A stretch of 9,887 nucleotides of DNA, taken from the NCBI GenBank assembly GCA_009929975.1, contig RZZF01000045.1:1-9887 (forward strand). Direction: 5' to 3'. The translations under genes and the position numbers were made by a program. A model generated the notes under the pieces. That model was given only the letters and a program-made list of their open reading frames with translations. It had not been told where the DNA came from and did not search any database. Origin of the DNA: Clostridia bacterium (GTDB lineage Bacteria; Bacillota; Clostridia; Saccharofermentanales; UBA5734). Each line of letters begins with the position of its first letter. The stretch's first letter is position 1. Below, in pieces: positions 1-7,490 of this stretch.

Positions 1-772
1 GGCCGAGCGGATTGAAGTTGAGCAGTTCATAGTATCGCAGGTTCCGCATCGGCCGGAGAAATTCAGCGATCGCGCGGATATTGTCTTTCGTCGCTGTCAC
101 ATCCGGGATCAGCGGGGTGCGGATGATATACGGCACCGCCCGCGCCTCCAGCTGGCGGATATTATCGAACACCGGCTGATTGGACGCGCCGGTCCATTCC
201 TGATGCGCCTGATCATCGGCCAGTTTGATATCCGCCATGACCAGGTCCAGCCAGGGCAGCACACGCTCCAGCAGGCTAAAGTCATAGCATAGATTGGTTT
301 CCAGCGCGGTATGGATGCCGTTTTCGCGGCAGGCCTGCAGAATCGTCCGCGCGAAGTCCGGCTGGAGCATCGCCTCGCCGCCGGTCAGTGTCACCCCGCC
401 GCCGGAACGCCGGTAATAGGCCTGATCCTGGATAATCTCATCCATTACCTGTTCAGGCGACATCTGTGTTCCGGACATGTCCAGCGCACCGGAAAAACAG
501 ACCTCAACACAGCGGCCGTTGTTGGTGCACAGCGAACGGTCAAAGGTATGCCGTCCGTCCGCCAGCTGGTGAGCCTGCTGCGGACAGGCCGACACACAGG
601 CACCGCAATGGATGCATTTTTGTGGGTAAAAGTGCAGCTGCGGCTCGCGCGCGATCGTTTCCGGATTATGGCACCAGCGGCAGTTTAGCTGGCAGCCTTT
701 GAAGAAGACGCTGCTGCGGATGCCGGGGCCGTCATTGAGTGAAAAACGCTGAATGGTTGTGATGATTCCCAT
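1..772 (-). CDS. Glycyl-radical enzyme activating protein (radical SAM), C-terminus cut by window edge
   Basis: This is a PFL-activase-type radical SAM enzyme. The family cleaves S-adenosylmethionine in the cytoplasm and abstracts hydrogen from a backbone glycine of a partner glycyl-radical enzyme. The 257 visible residues start MGIITTIQRFSLNDGPGIRS and carry the family CxxxCxxC at C27/C31/C34. A ferredoxin-type insert follows (C53, C56, C59, C63), then a second cluster motif (C82, C88, C92) and the SGGGVTLTGGE block at 123-133. Family members are about 300 residues, so roughly 45 C-terminal residues lie beyond position 1. The second cluster should read CxxCxxCxxxC, but position 85 is Asn. 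The start is the ATG at 772-770; its best ribosome site, GAGGAG, lies 14 nt upstream, rather far. The partner enzyme is not in the window, so its substrate cannot be named. The family call is firm. Confidence 0.93.
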   Translation of the reverse strand, partial: MGIITTIQRFSLNDGPGIRSSVFFKGCQLNCRWCHNPETIAREPQLHFYPQKCIHCGACVSACPQQAHQLADGRHTFDRSLCTNNGRCVEVCFSGALDMSGTQMSPEQVMDEIIQDQAYYRRSGGGVTLTGGEAMLQPDFARTILQACRENGIHTALETNLCYDFSLLERVLPWLDLVMADIKLADDQAHQEWTGASNQPVFDNIRQLEARAVPYIIRTPLIPDVTATKDNIRAIAEFLRPMRNLRYYELLNFNPLG

Positions 773-802
773 AAATTTTCCGTGTGCTCCTCTGCAGATG
801 GA

Positions 803-840
803 GAAATGACAAACGGTCTTGCATCGCTGATTGTCATTTC
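803..840. promoter_or_regulatory. Perfect 10-bp inverted repeat in divergent intergenic region (candidate operator or leader hairpin)
   Basis: GAAATGACAA at 803-812 and TTGTCATTTC at 831-840 are exact reverse complements with an 18-bp spacer. The repeat lies about 30 bp upstream of the activase ATG and nearly 90 bp upstream of the promoter of the rightward ABC operon. A weak leftward -10 candidate, TACACT, is at 854-859, which would put the repeat just downstream of the start site. It could be a repressor operator or an RNA hairpin in the activase leader. There is no U-tract, so it is not an intrinsic terminator. The rest of the gap (773-967) shows no gene. Confidence 0.5.
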
Positions 841-922
841 GGGGTGTATCTCCAGTGTACCGAATGATGGTGCAATGTGAAAGCCTGTGACTGAAAACGG
901 TGGTCTGCAAAGCCAGAACGGA

Positions 923-933
923 TATGATAGAAT
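923..933 (+). promoter_or_regulatory. Extended -10 promoter of the ABC-transporter operon
   Basis: TATGATAGAAT fits the Gram-positive extended -10 TRTGnTATAAT, with TATG at 923-926 and TAGAAT at 928-933. The -35 position with 17-bp spacing (905-910, CTGCAA) is poor, as is common for extended -10 promoters. It lies 34 bp before the ABC ATPase ATG. The same TRTGATAGAAT core recurs at 8387-8397. Confidence 0.6.
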
Positions 934-967
934 CAAGATTGATCATCCGGCTGAACAGGAGTCTGTC

Positions 968-1759
968 ATGCGGCTGCACATCAAGGATCTGCACAAAAAC
1001 TATCAGCAAAAAGCGGTTCTCAAAGGCATCAATTTTACCTTTGAACAAGGCCGGATCTATGGGCTGCTCGGCCGAAACGGCGCCGGCAAGACAACACTAT
1101 TCAACTGTCTCGCACGATATCTGGATTATGACCAGGGGCAGATCGCCCTTGATCCGGACCATATCGCTGCCGACCCTGACAGCTTTTTTGCCAGGGGGAC
1201 CCCGCACCCCTACAGTGAAAGCGAGATCGGCTTTGTCTTCACTCAGCCGCATCTGCCCGAATTCCTCACCGGCCGCGAATTTGTCAAATTCTTCATTGAG
1301 ATCAACGCTGACAAGGTCCGGACACCATTGAGCATCGACGATTATTTCCATCTGGTCGCTTTTGATCCGGCGGATGGCGACCGGCTGATCAAGGACTATT
1401 CACACGGCATGATGAATAAACTGCAGATGCTGGTTTCACTGTTTATCCTGAAACCGCCGGTTATTTTGCTGGACGAACCACTGACCTCATTTGATGTGGT
1501 GGCGGCGCTTGAAGTAAGAAATATGATCAAGGCAATCAAGAACGACCATATCATGATCATTTCGACTCATATTCTTCAGCTGGCTCAGGATTTATGCGAT
1601 GAAATCGTCGTACTGCACGGCGGGGTTCTGCGCCATATTCCACCTGAAGCGATTCATTCGCCCCAGTTCGAATCCGATATCATCACATTGATGCGTGAGC
1701 CCGAGATAACGAATGCGCCGGCCGACATGAAAACGGAACCAGTCGGCACGGAGGACTGA
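968..1759 (+). CDS. ABC transporter ATP-binding protein
   Basis: This is a 263-residue single-domain ABC ATPase that would power the membrane protein encoded directly downstream. Visible motifs are Walker A GRNGAGKT (35-42), a Q-loop Gln near 93, Walker B VILLDE (165-170) and the H-loop STH with His201. The signature is divergent, YSHGM (144-148) in place of LSGGQ. Such forms occur in multidrug/lantibiotic-export-like ATPases, but I cannot assign a substrate. The C-terminal 20 or so residues after the nucleotide-binding domain are polar and lack motifs. The ATG at 968 has AGGAG six bases upstream. An in-frame GTG at 887 has no ribosome site and would place the promoter inside the gene. The stop is 3 bp before the next start, indicating one operon with the permease. 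Confidence 0.93.
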   Translation: MRLHIKDLHKNYQQKAVLKGINFTFEQGRIYGLLGRNGAGKTTLFNCLARYLDYDQGQIALDPDHIAADPDSFFARGTPHPYSESEIGFVFTQPHLPEFLTGREFVKFFIEINADKVRTPLSIDDYFHLVAFDPADGDRLIKDYSHGMMNKLQMLVSLFILKPPVILLDEPLTSFDVVAALEVRNMIKAIKNDHIMIISTHILQLAQDLCDEIVVLHGGVLRHIPPEAIHSPQFESDIITLMREPEITNAPADMKTEPVGTED

Positions 1760-1762
1760 AAC

Positions 1763-3466
1763 GTGTCAGGGGAAAAAGACAACACACGCCACTTCAAGAC
1801 CGGCCGCTTCACCATGATCCTGACCGCCCGCAAGGTGTCCATCGCCATAACGATCAACCGGCTGATCCGTTTCGGCCAGAAGCTGCCCTGGATCGGCCGC
1901 AGAATACCGGACTCGCTCTATGGCCATCAGGACAGCAAGACGATCCTGCTGATTCTGGCCAATCTGTATCGCCTGATCAGACGGCTGATGTTCAAAGCGC
2001 TTTATATCGCACTGCTCGTGGCGTTCAGTTTTACCGCAATGGAAATCAACGAACAGCCGACGGGCTCCTTCAATCTCGACGCGGTACTGACGCTCTTCTT
2101 TTTCCTGAGTTTCATCACCGCTCCGCTGGTTTACAGCAAGGCCCTGAATCTGGACATCGGAACGGATCTGATGATGGTGGATCAACTGCGGGCGGATGCG
2201 CATAACTATGTGCCTGCCCGGATCTATGAACGAAAAATCATTGATTTTGGTGCGACCCTGCCCTTTGCGATCCTGCTTTCACTGCATGAGGCCTTCACCC
2301 TGCCTCAGGCATTGCTCATTCTCCTCCTGCAGGCAGGAATGAAATTAATCGGGGAATCGTTCATTCTGGTCAGTTTTTCCCTGCTTCGCCGCCGACTGGT
2401 CAACGCATATAAGATCTTGTCCTACAGTCTCATCGGACTGGGACTCATCGTGTCTCTGATCCCCATGATCATGATCTCATTGAAAATTTACCTGCCGTTT
2501 CAGCGCATCGTCTTCCACCCGCTATTCATAGCCACTGTATTGTTCACATCAGTGATCAGTATCCGCTGCATTCAGCGCTACCGCCACTACCGTGAACTGG
2601 CCTGGGGAACCGTTGTTCATTATCACCTGGCGCTGGAAAAGGTCAAACCGAAGCAGAAACAGCAGCTGTTTGGCAATGCTGATCAGTGGAATAAAAATCT
2701 GGACGCTGAAGCCCTGCGGTCCGACCGATTTACCGGTCTGACCGGATATGCCTACTTTAATCAGCTCTTTTTTTATCGGCACCGCAGGTTTTTCCGCAAG
2801 AAAATCATGCTGAGAACCGCGATTGCCGGGCTGGCCGTGCTCGGTCTATCGGTCATTTTACTGTTGACGGGACCTCCGCCGGATGTCGACTTGACCGGAC
2901 AGACGTTCATGCTGCCCCTGTGCTTTTTCTTCGCCTATCTTCTTTCATTGGGACGGGCCGCGACAGCAGCCATGTTTGCCAACTGTGACGCCGCGATGCT
3001 GGTCTACCCGTTTTACCGGTCCCCGTCTGTCGTCATCGAGAATTTCTATCTGCGGCTGCGCAAAATCATGTGGTATAACGCACCGGCCTTTTCCCTTCTG
3101 GCACTGTTTGCCATCACCGGTGATATTCTCAGTATTCTGTATCAAAGCGGCGATCCTGCCCTGGTCAACTGGGTGATGGTTCCACCCTATCTGCTGACGG
3201 TTATGATGATGTGGCTGTTCTTTTCTTTTCACGACCTGTTCATCTACTATATTCTCCAACCGTACACATCCGAACTCGGTACGAAAAGCAAGCTGTTTTC
3301 CATCATCCAGTTTGCGGTCTATATGCTATCCTATCTGAATATCATGCTGAGTGATGTTCAGATCACAACCTACATGATGATCGTCACCGCGCTGACCCTA
3401 CTGTATGTCGCGCTCGGGCTCGTCAGCATCAACAAATTCTGTTGGAAAACATTCCGTCTCAAGTAG
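1763..3466 (+). CDS. Large polytopic membrane protein, probable ABC transporter permease
   Basis: The product is 567 residues, starting at GTG 1763 with GGAGG seven bases upstream and 3 bp after the ATPase stop. By eye it has about 12 hydrophobic segments in two groups. The first group is near 76-92, 107-124, 163-180, 183-205, 217-240 and 250-268; the second is near 350-369, 380-397, 437-459, 470-497, 510-529 and 535-556. A hydrophilic, mostly basic stretch at 269-348 separates them and is probably cytoplasmic. Two six-helix halves in one chain would let it work as a complete permease for the paired ATPase, an inference from the layout. There is no signal peptide; the first 70 residues are basic and may contain an amphipathic helix. 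I see no specific family motif. An EcsB-like or ABC-exporter permease is possible but unproven. Confidence 0.8.
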   Translation: MSGEKDNTRHFKTGRFTMILTARKVSIAITINRLIRFGQKLPWIGRRIPDSLYGHQDSKTILLILANLYRLIRRLMFKALYIALLVAFSFTAMEINEQPTGSFNLDAVLTLFFFLSFITAPLVYSKALNLDIGTDLMMVDQLRADAHNYVPARIYERKIIDFGATLPFAILLSLHEAFTLPQALLILLLQAGMKLIGESFILVSFSLLRRRLVNAYKILSYSLIGLGLIVSLIPMIMISLKIYLPFQRIVFHPLFIATVLFTSVISIRCIQRYRHYRELAWGTVVHYHLALEKVKPKQKQQLFGNADQWNKNLDAEALRSDRFTGLTGYAYFNQLFFYRHRRFFRKKIMLRTAIAGLAVLGLSVILLLTGPPPDVDLTGQTFMLPLCFFFAYLLSLGRAATAAMFANCDAAMLVYPFYRSPSVVIENFYLRLRKIMWYNAPAFSLLALFAITGDILSILYQSGDPALVNWVMVPPYLLTVMMMWLFFSFHDLFIYYILQPYTSELGTKSKLFSIIQFAVYMLSYLNIMLSDVQITTYMMIVTALTLLYVALGLVSINKFCWKTFRLK

Positions 3467-3467
3467 A

Positions 3468-3480
3468 CAGACAATGTCTG
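3468..3480. repeat. 13-bp perfect palindrome between convergent genes
   Basis: CAGACAATGTCTG has 6-bp arms around one central base. It fills almost all of the 15-bp gap between the permease stop and the stop of the leftward hydrolase/acetyltransferase gene. No T-run follows on either strand, so an intrinsic terminator is not supported. Position is the only hint of a role in ending convergent transcription. Confidence 0.4.
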
Positions 3481-3481
3481 G

Positions 3482-5101
3482 TCAGACCGGCTGATCCTGA
3501 TGAGCAGTGAGGCGCTCCCATTCCGGTCTGAGCATCGCGTACAGACAGCTGTCCAGCCATTCCGGCCGGCCGTCGCGGTCGCGCTTGAACCAGAGCCGCT
3601 GCCGCTGAACGCCCTCACGGCGCAGACCCAATCGCTCAAGCAGACGCCAGGACGCAGGATTCTGCAGGGCGCAGCCGGCGGTGACTCTGCGGGCTCCGAG
3701 CTGCTCAAAGGCGTAACGCAGCAGCCTTGACGCGCTTTCCGTCGCATAGCCTTTCCCCTGATAGCTCCGGTTAAAGACATAGCCGATTTCCCAGGCCTCG
3801 AACTCCTCCTGACCGAGATAGAGGTTCCCGATCAGTTGTCCGCTATCGCGCAGACAGACCGCGTAAAATGAAGAATCGCTGGCTCGTCGGCTGGCTTCCT
3901 CTACGGCCTCTTCCCACGAAACGACCTCATAAGGTTCGAAATGGACAACCTCTTCATCTGACAGGTACGCGTAGAGAGCCTCAGCGTCCGATGGCCGAAA
4001 CCGGCGGATCAGGAGCCGTTCTGTTGTCAATTCAAATTCTGCCGGGTCTTTCGCCGGTTGGTCTGATGGCGATCGGTCTGATGCCGCAGATGATTCACTG
4101 AGACTTTTTTGAATCTCCTGCCGCAGCGTCCAGACATCTTGTTCCAGATTACTGATGACCGTAATGGTCAGATGACTGTCCGGATCGTGGCTTGAGACGA
4201 AACTGACGCCCGGATCGCTGCCGTCCAGCCGGGGCGTCCAGCGGTTTTCTCCTGACGGCTCCAGCCAGAAGCCAAGACCGTACAGTTCTTTTGCCTCACC
4301 GGTCTGAGGGCGTATCATCTCGCTGACCAGCGGCAGAGGCAGCAGCCGACCGCTGAACAGCGCCCGCCAGAACCGCTCCATATCCTCAAGCGTTGTAAAG
4401 GCGCCGCCCGCCCCGCTGCCTTTGGCCTCAATCGAGTAAATATTACTGACAAAACATTGTCGTTCAGGGTCATACCGATAAGCTTGTGCACAGCCTTCCG
4501 GCAAGCTGTCCAACTCATAATAGCCGGTTCGCTCCATTCCGGCCGGACCGAATACATGATCGTGCAGATAGGTATCAAACACCTGGCCGCTCAGCGCTTC
4601 GATCACGAGGCCAAGCAGAACGAAGCCGGTATTGTTGTACCGGAATTGACCGCCGGGTGGGTATTGCATCGGCTGATCGATGAACAGCGGAATCAGATCG
4701 GCCTGTTGCCGCATCCGATAGTTCGGCCGATCCTGCCACAGCGCGGCATAGTCTGTCATGGTACGTTCATCAAAATAATCCGGTACACCGGACGTATGGG
4801 TCAGCAGCTGCCGAATCGTTACTTCCGGGCAAATCGCCTGCCAGTCCAGATCAAGTACATCGCCGATCCTGTCGTCCAGCGTCAACCGGCCATCGGCGAC
4901 CAGCCGCATGATCCCGACCGCGACGAAGCCTTTGCCGGCTGAGGCCGTCTGAAACCGCGTTGTCAGTTGATTCGGAGTCCGACTTGTCCGGTCGGCTTCG
5001 CCAAAGGCCTGTCGCAGCAGGCTTCGACCGGACCCGGTCACGGACAAAGCCCCGCTGAAATCGCGGTCAATCGCCAGATGAAGATCGATCGGCTCACTCA
5101 T
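3482..5101 (-). CDS. Serine beta-lactamase-like hydrolase fused to a GNAT acetyltransferase
   Basis: This is a 539-residue two-domain protein. Residues 1-332 are a class C beta-lactamase/penicillin-binding-type (S12) hydrolase. The nucleophile motif is SAGK (S54, K57), the YxN motif is YNN (155-157), and GSDPG (294-298) sits where the KTG/HxG element is expected. A Ser/Asp/Pro-rich linker (about 333-355) leads to a RimJ/RimL-like GNAT domain (about 356-530) with the acetyl-CoA loop QGKGYA (448-453). There is no signal peptide, so it should be cytoplasmic. The family suggests an esterase, amidase or peptidase activity plus acetyl transfer; substrates are unknown. The ATG at 5101 has GGAGG six bases upstream, inside the end of the preceding gene, whose stop is 1 bp away. 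It is therefore the last gene of the lar operon by layout. Neither domain is a known Lar component. Confidence 0.9.
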   Translation of the reverse strand: MSEPIDLHLAIDRDFSGALSVTGSGRSLLRQAFGEADRTSRTPNQLTTRFQTASAGKGFVAVGIMRLVADGRLTLDDRIGDVLDLDWQAICPEVTIRQLLTHTSGVPDYFDERTMTDYAALWQDRPNYRMRQQADLIPLFIDQPMQYPPGGQFRYNNTGFVLLGLVIEALSGQVFDTYLHDHVFGPAGMERTGYYELDSLPEGCAQAYRYDPERQCFVSNIYSIEAKGSGAGGAFTTLEDMERFWRALFSGRLLPLPLVSEMIRPQTGEAKELYGLGFWLEPSGENRWTPRLDGSDPGVSFVSSHDPDSHLTITVISNLEQDVWTLRQEIQKSLSESSAASDRSPSDQPAKDPAEFELTTERLLIRRFRPSDAEALYAYLSDEEVVHFEPYEVVSWEEAVEEASRRASDSSFYAVCLRDSGQLIGNLYLGQEEFEAWEIGYVFNRSYQGKGYATESASRLLRYAFEQLGARRVTAGCALQNPASWRLLERLGLRREGVQRQRLWFKRDRDGRPEWLDSCLYAMLRPEWERLTAHQDQPV

Positions 5102-5102
5102 T

Positions 5103-5423
5103 CTATGCCTCCTGCGGCCTCAGTTTCTCCAGAATGGCCACAATTTCCTCAGTCCGCAAAACCTTGCCGTAGGACACGACCTGACCGTCAATGACCAGGG
5201 CCGGAGTCGACATCACACCATACGCGGCGATCTCGCTGAACTCCGTCACATGCTCCACCTCTTCTGGCAGTCCCAGCTGTGCCAGCGCTTTTTTCGTCGC
5301 GGCTTCCAACTGGTTGCATTTCGCGCAGCCACTGCCGAGAATTTTGATCCCGCTGCTGCCATGCGATTCAGCGGCAGACGGTTTCGGTTCGGATTTGATC
5401 TTCTTTTTGCCAAATAACGCCAC
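5103..5423 (-). CDS. Small thioredoxin-fold redox-active disulfide protein (CxxC)
   Basis: The product is 106 residues. From residue 26 onward it matches the small redox-active disulfide protein 2 (glutaredoxin/thioredoxin-fold) family: a beta strand, GSGCAKC with C33/C36, a helix, then YGVMSTPALVIDG with the cis-Pro at P74. Family members are usually under 80 residues. The extra N-terminal 25 residues are lysine-, serine- and glycine-rich, without a signal peptide or TM, so the protein is cytoplasmic. The expected role is thiol-disulfide exchange; the partner is unknown. It starts with GTG at 5423, with GGAG six bases upstream and only 1 bp after the larC stop. It ends 1 bp before the hydrolase/GNAT start, so it is coupled on both sides. 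A link to the cysteine chemistry of LarE or LarB is attractive but only inferred from position. Confidence 0.9.
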   Translation of the reverse strand: MALFGKKKIKSEPKPSAAESHGSSGIKILGSGCAKCNQLEAATKKALAQLGLPEEVEHVTEFSEIAAYGVMSTPALVIDGQVVSYGKVLRTEEIVAILEKLRPQEA

Positions 5424-5424
5424 G

Positions 5425-6735
5425 TTATTCTCCTTTTCCTGCCTTCAATCCGGATTGCATCATGTTTTTACTGACCTCATCCAGTGAAAGGCCATGTGAT
5501 CTGGCGATTCTGGCCAGATCCTCATATTCCGCTTTTTGCCGCTCGATTCCCCAGCCGCTTGCCTGCTTGACGCGAACCGGCCCGTATTCGGTCTGTACAA
5601 TGGATTCAGAGCGCCGCAATACATACCGGTCAGACACGTTTTCCCTCAATCCGAGAGTCGTCGTATGGCGAAAAAGCTGACGGATCATGGTGTCGCGCTG
5701 TTCAGAGCGGCACATGCAGGTCAGCAGGATTCCCGGACGGTTTTTCTTCATACCGATCGACTGTGTATAGACTTCAAGCGCACCGGCCTCAAACAGTTGG
5801 TCCATCGCGAACGCGACTGCCTCCGGTGTCATATCATCCAGATTACAACTGAGTTCAACCACTTGATCCGTTGATTCCTCTGTCTGTCCCAGACTGGCAC
5901 GGACACAATTGAGCCGTTCAAAATCTTTTTTACCCATACCGTAACCGATCGTGTCCACACGCATGACCGGCTGAGAGCCGAAACGCTTTACGAAATGCCG
6001 GAGCAGCGCGGCGCCGGTCGGGGTGCATAATTCGCCTCTGATATCGCCGCTGTAGCTGGGAATGCCTTTGAGTAGATACGCGGTTGCCGGAGCAGGGACC
6101 GGCAGCACACCGTGAGCACAGCGCACATGACCGCTGCCGGTATGGACAGGCGACGCGAGAATCTGTTCCGGAGCGAGCTCATGAACCAACCAGCAGACCG
6201 CGGTGATATCCGCGATCGCGTCCATCGCACCGACTTCATGGAAATGCACCTCAGCGACGGGTTTCTTGTGCGCGTCACTTTCGGCATCAGCGATCAGGCG
6301 GTAGACGGCCATGACATCCTGTTTCACCGGTTCAGGCACCGCCAGGCGGCTCACGACATTTTCAATCGCACCCAGCCCCATGTGGTCGTGATCGTGATGA
6401 TGGGCATGGTCGTGATCATGCGTATGGCCGTGGTTGTGGTCGTGATCATGCGTATGAGCGTGGTCATGTGCGTCATCATGCGTATGGCCGTGGTCGTGGT
6501 CGTGATCATGCGGGACATCGAGACTTTCTTCCTCTTCGCCATGGACTCTGATCGTCAGGTGGGTTCCGGCAATTCCCTGTTTGACGACAGTCTCTGCTGC
6601 CGCAGTCACCCCCGGGATTCCCAGCTGATTCAGGCGGCTGACAAACCCAGCTGCGTCCGGATGCAGTTCGAGCAGCGCGGCGGCCAGCATATCGCCGGCT
6701 GCGCCCATGCCGCAATCAAGATACAATGTTTTCAT
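5425..6735 (-). CDS. larC: LarC, nickel insertion protein for nickel-pincer cofactor, single-ORF form
   Basis: LarC is the CTP-dependent cyclometallase that installs Ni into the pyridinium bis-thiocarboxylate mononucleotide, the last step of NPN cofactor synthesis. The 436-residue product begins MKTLYLDCGMGAAGDML, has the HFHEVGAMD block at 164-172, and continues through the LarC2-like C-terminal half (about 295-436, including CNLDDMTPE). Between residues 76 and 118 there are 22 His, mostly alternating with Asp, a likely nickel-binding or storage loop encoded by 30-bp tandem repeats. In Lactiplantibacillus plantarum full-length LarC requires a programmed frameshift between larC1 and larC2; here the frame is continuous. 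The ATG at 6735 overlaps the larB stop as ATGA, with GAGGAG six bases upstream. The cytoplasmic location is inferred from the absence of signal or TM segments. Confidence 0.96.
   Translation of the reverse strand: MKTLYLDCGMGAAGDMLAAALLELHPDAAGFVSRLNQLGIPGVTAAAETVVKQGIAGTHLTIRVHGEEEESLDVPHDHDHDHGHTHDDAHDHAHTHDHDHNHGHTHDHDHAHHHDHDHMGLGAIENVVSRLAVPEPVKQDVMAVYRLIADAESDAHKKPVAEVHFHEVGAMDAIADITAVCWLVHELAPEQILASPVHTGSGHVRCAHGVLPVPAPATAYLLKGIPSYSGDIRGELCTPTGAALLRHFVKRFGSQPVMRVDTIGYGMGKKDFERLNCVRASLGQTEESTDQVVELSCNLDDMTPEAVAFAMDQLFEAGALEVYTQSIGMKKNRPGILLTCMCRSEQRDTMIRQLFRHTTTLGLRENVSDRYVLRRSESIVQTEYGPVRVKQASGWGIERQKAEYEDLARIARSHGLSLDEVSKNMMQSGLKAGKGE
6411..6510. repeat. Three 30-bp imperfect tandem repeats encoding the LarC His-rich loop
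   Basis: Units at 6411-6440, 6441-6470 and 6471-6500 share the start CGTSATCATGCGTATG (S is G or C) and the rest with few changes; a partial fourth unit is at 6501-6510. On the minus strand each unit encodes a ten-residue block of alternating His with Asp, Gly, Thr or Ala. The array lies wholly inside larC and keeps its frame, so unit gain or loss would change only the length of the His loop. Confidence 0.85.
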
Positions 6736-7490
6736 GACTGTCTCCTCATATGATTGATCATGCTGGCCTGATAGGCCGCGCCGAATCCGTTATCAATATT
6801 GACCACACTGACGCCGCTGGCGCAGGAGTTGAGCATCGACAGCAGGGCGGCCAGACCGCCATAGGACGCGCCATATCCGACACTGGTGGGAACGGCAATG
6901 ACAGGACAATCCGCAAGACCTCCGATCACACTGGCCAGTGCGCCTTCCATTCCCGCGATCGCGATGATCACGCTGGCTGACATGATGACATCCATGTGGG
7001 AGATCAGGCGATGCAGACCCGCGACACCGACATCATACAGCCGGACCACCTCGTTGCCAAGCGCTTCAGCGGTTCTGGCGGCCTCTTCAGCCACCGGCAT
7101 GTCACTGGTCCCGCCTGTCGCGACCACAATCCGGCCCAGCCCGTCAGCTGCCGGCCAGTTTCCGACCAGGCCGACCCGGCTCATCGAATCATAATCAAGC
7201 GGCAGACGACTTGCAACGACATCAGCGGCCTCCTGGCTCATCCGGGTAATCAACACCGTAGACTGGCCGTTGCGTGACAGCGTCGCTGCGATCTCGCTGA
7301 TCTGCTCGGGTGTTTTTCCGGCACCATAGATCACTTCTCCTGTTCCCTGGCGCAATGTCCGGTGGTGGTCAAGTTTGGCAAACCCCAGATCTTCAAAAGG
7401 AGCTTTCTTCAGATGAAGCAACGCGGCCTCGGCTGAGATCTGACCGTCCGCCACTTTGCGCAGCAGCGATAGAATATCCTTCTGTTCCAT
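6732..7490 (-). CDS. larB: LarB, NaAD carboxylase/hydrolase for nickel-pincer cofactor
   Basis: LarB carries out the first committed step of NPN cofactor synthesis: it carboxylates the pyridine ring of nicotinic acid adenine dinucleotide and releases AMP. The 252-residue length is typical. The N-terminal block DLGFAKLDHHRTLRQG (34-49) is characteristic. The C-terminal half is PurE-like (AIR carboxylase fold), with TGGTSDMPVAEEA (125-137), GMEGALASVIGGL (180-192) and PTSVGYGAS (201-209). Cys223 in LNSCASGVSVVNIDNGFGA appears to match the Cys221 that forms the covalent NaAD adduct in the L. plantarum enzyme. The start ATG at 7490 shares one base with the larE stop (TGATG), with GGAGG ten bases upstream. 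The gene ends in an ATGA overlap with larC, so larE-larB-larC are translationally coupled. Confidence 0.96.
   Translation of the reverse strand: MEQKDILSLLRKVADGQISAEAALLHLKKAPFEDLGFAKLDHHRTLRQGTGEVIYGAGKTPEQISEIAATLSRNGQSTVLITRMSQEAADVVASRLPLDYDSMSRVGLVGNWPAADGLGRIVVATGGTSDMPVAEEAARTAEALGNEVVRLYDVGVAGLHRLISHMDVIMSASVIIAIAGMEGALASVIGGLADCPVIAVPTSVGYGASYGGLAALLSMLNSCASGVSVVNIDNGFGAAYQASMINHMRRQS

Noticed and set aside
887..967. N-terminal extension of the ABC ATPase from an in-frame GTG at 887
   Set aside because: It has no ribosome site, the extended -10 at 923-933 would lie inside the gene, and the ATG at 968 has a good AGGAG.
3468..3480. Intrinsic terminator between the convergent permease and hydrolase genes
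   Set aside because: The stem is only 6 bp with a one-base loop and no T-run follows on either strand.
4457..4942. 161-residue plus-strand reading frame
   Set aside because: It is antisense to the beta-lactamase-like domain, which has clear catalytic motifs; the plus frame has none.
6411..6510. CRISPR-like or non-coding minisatellite array
   Set aside because: The 30-bp units have no spacers and are in-frame coding repeats for the LarC His-rich loop.
6112..6753. Long plus-strand reading frame antisense to larC
   Set aside because: It is a shadow of larC: its Val/Met-rich stretch is the reverse of the His-coding repeats, and it has no family resemblance.
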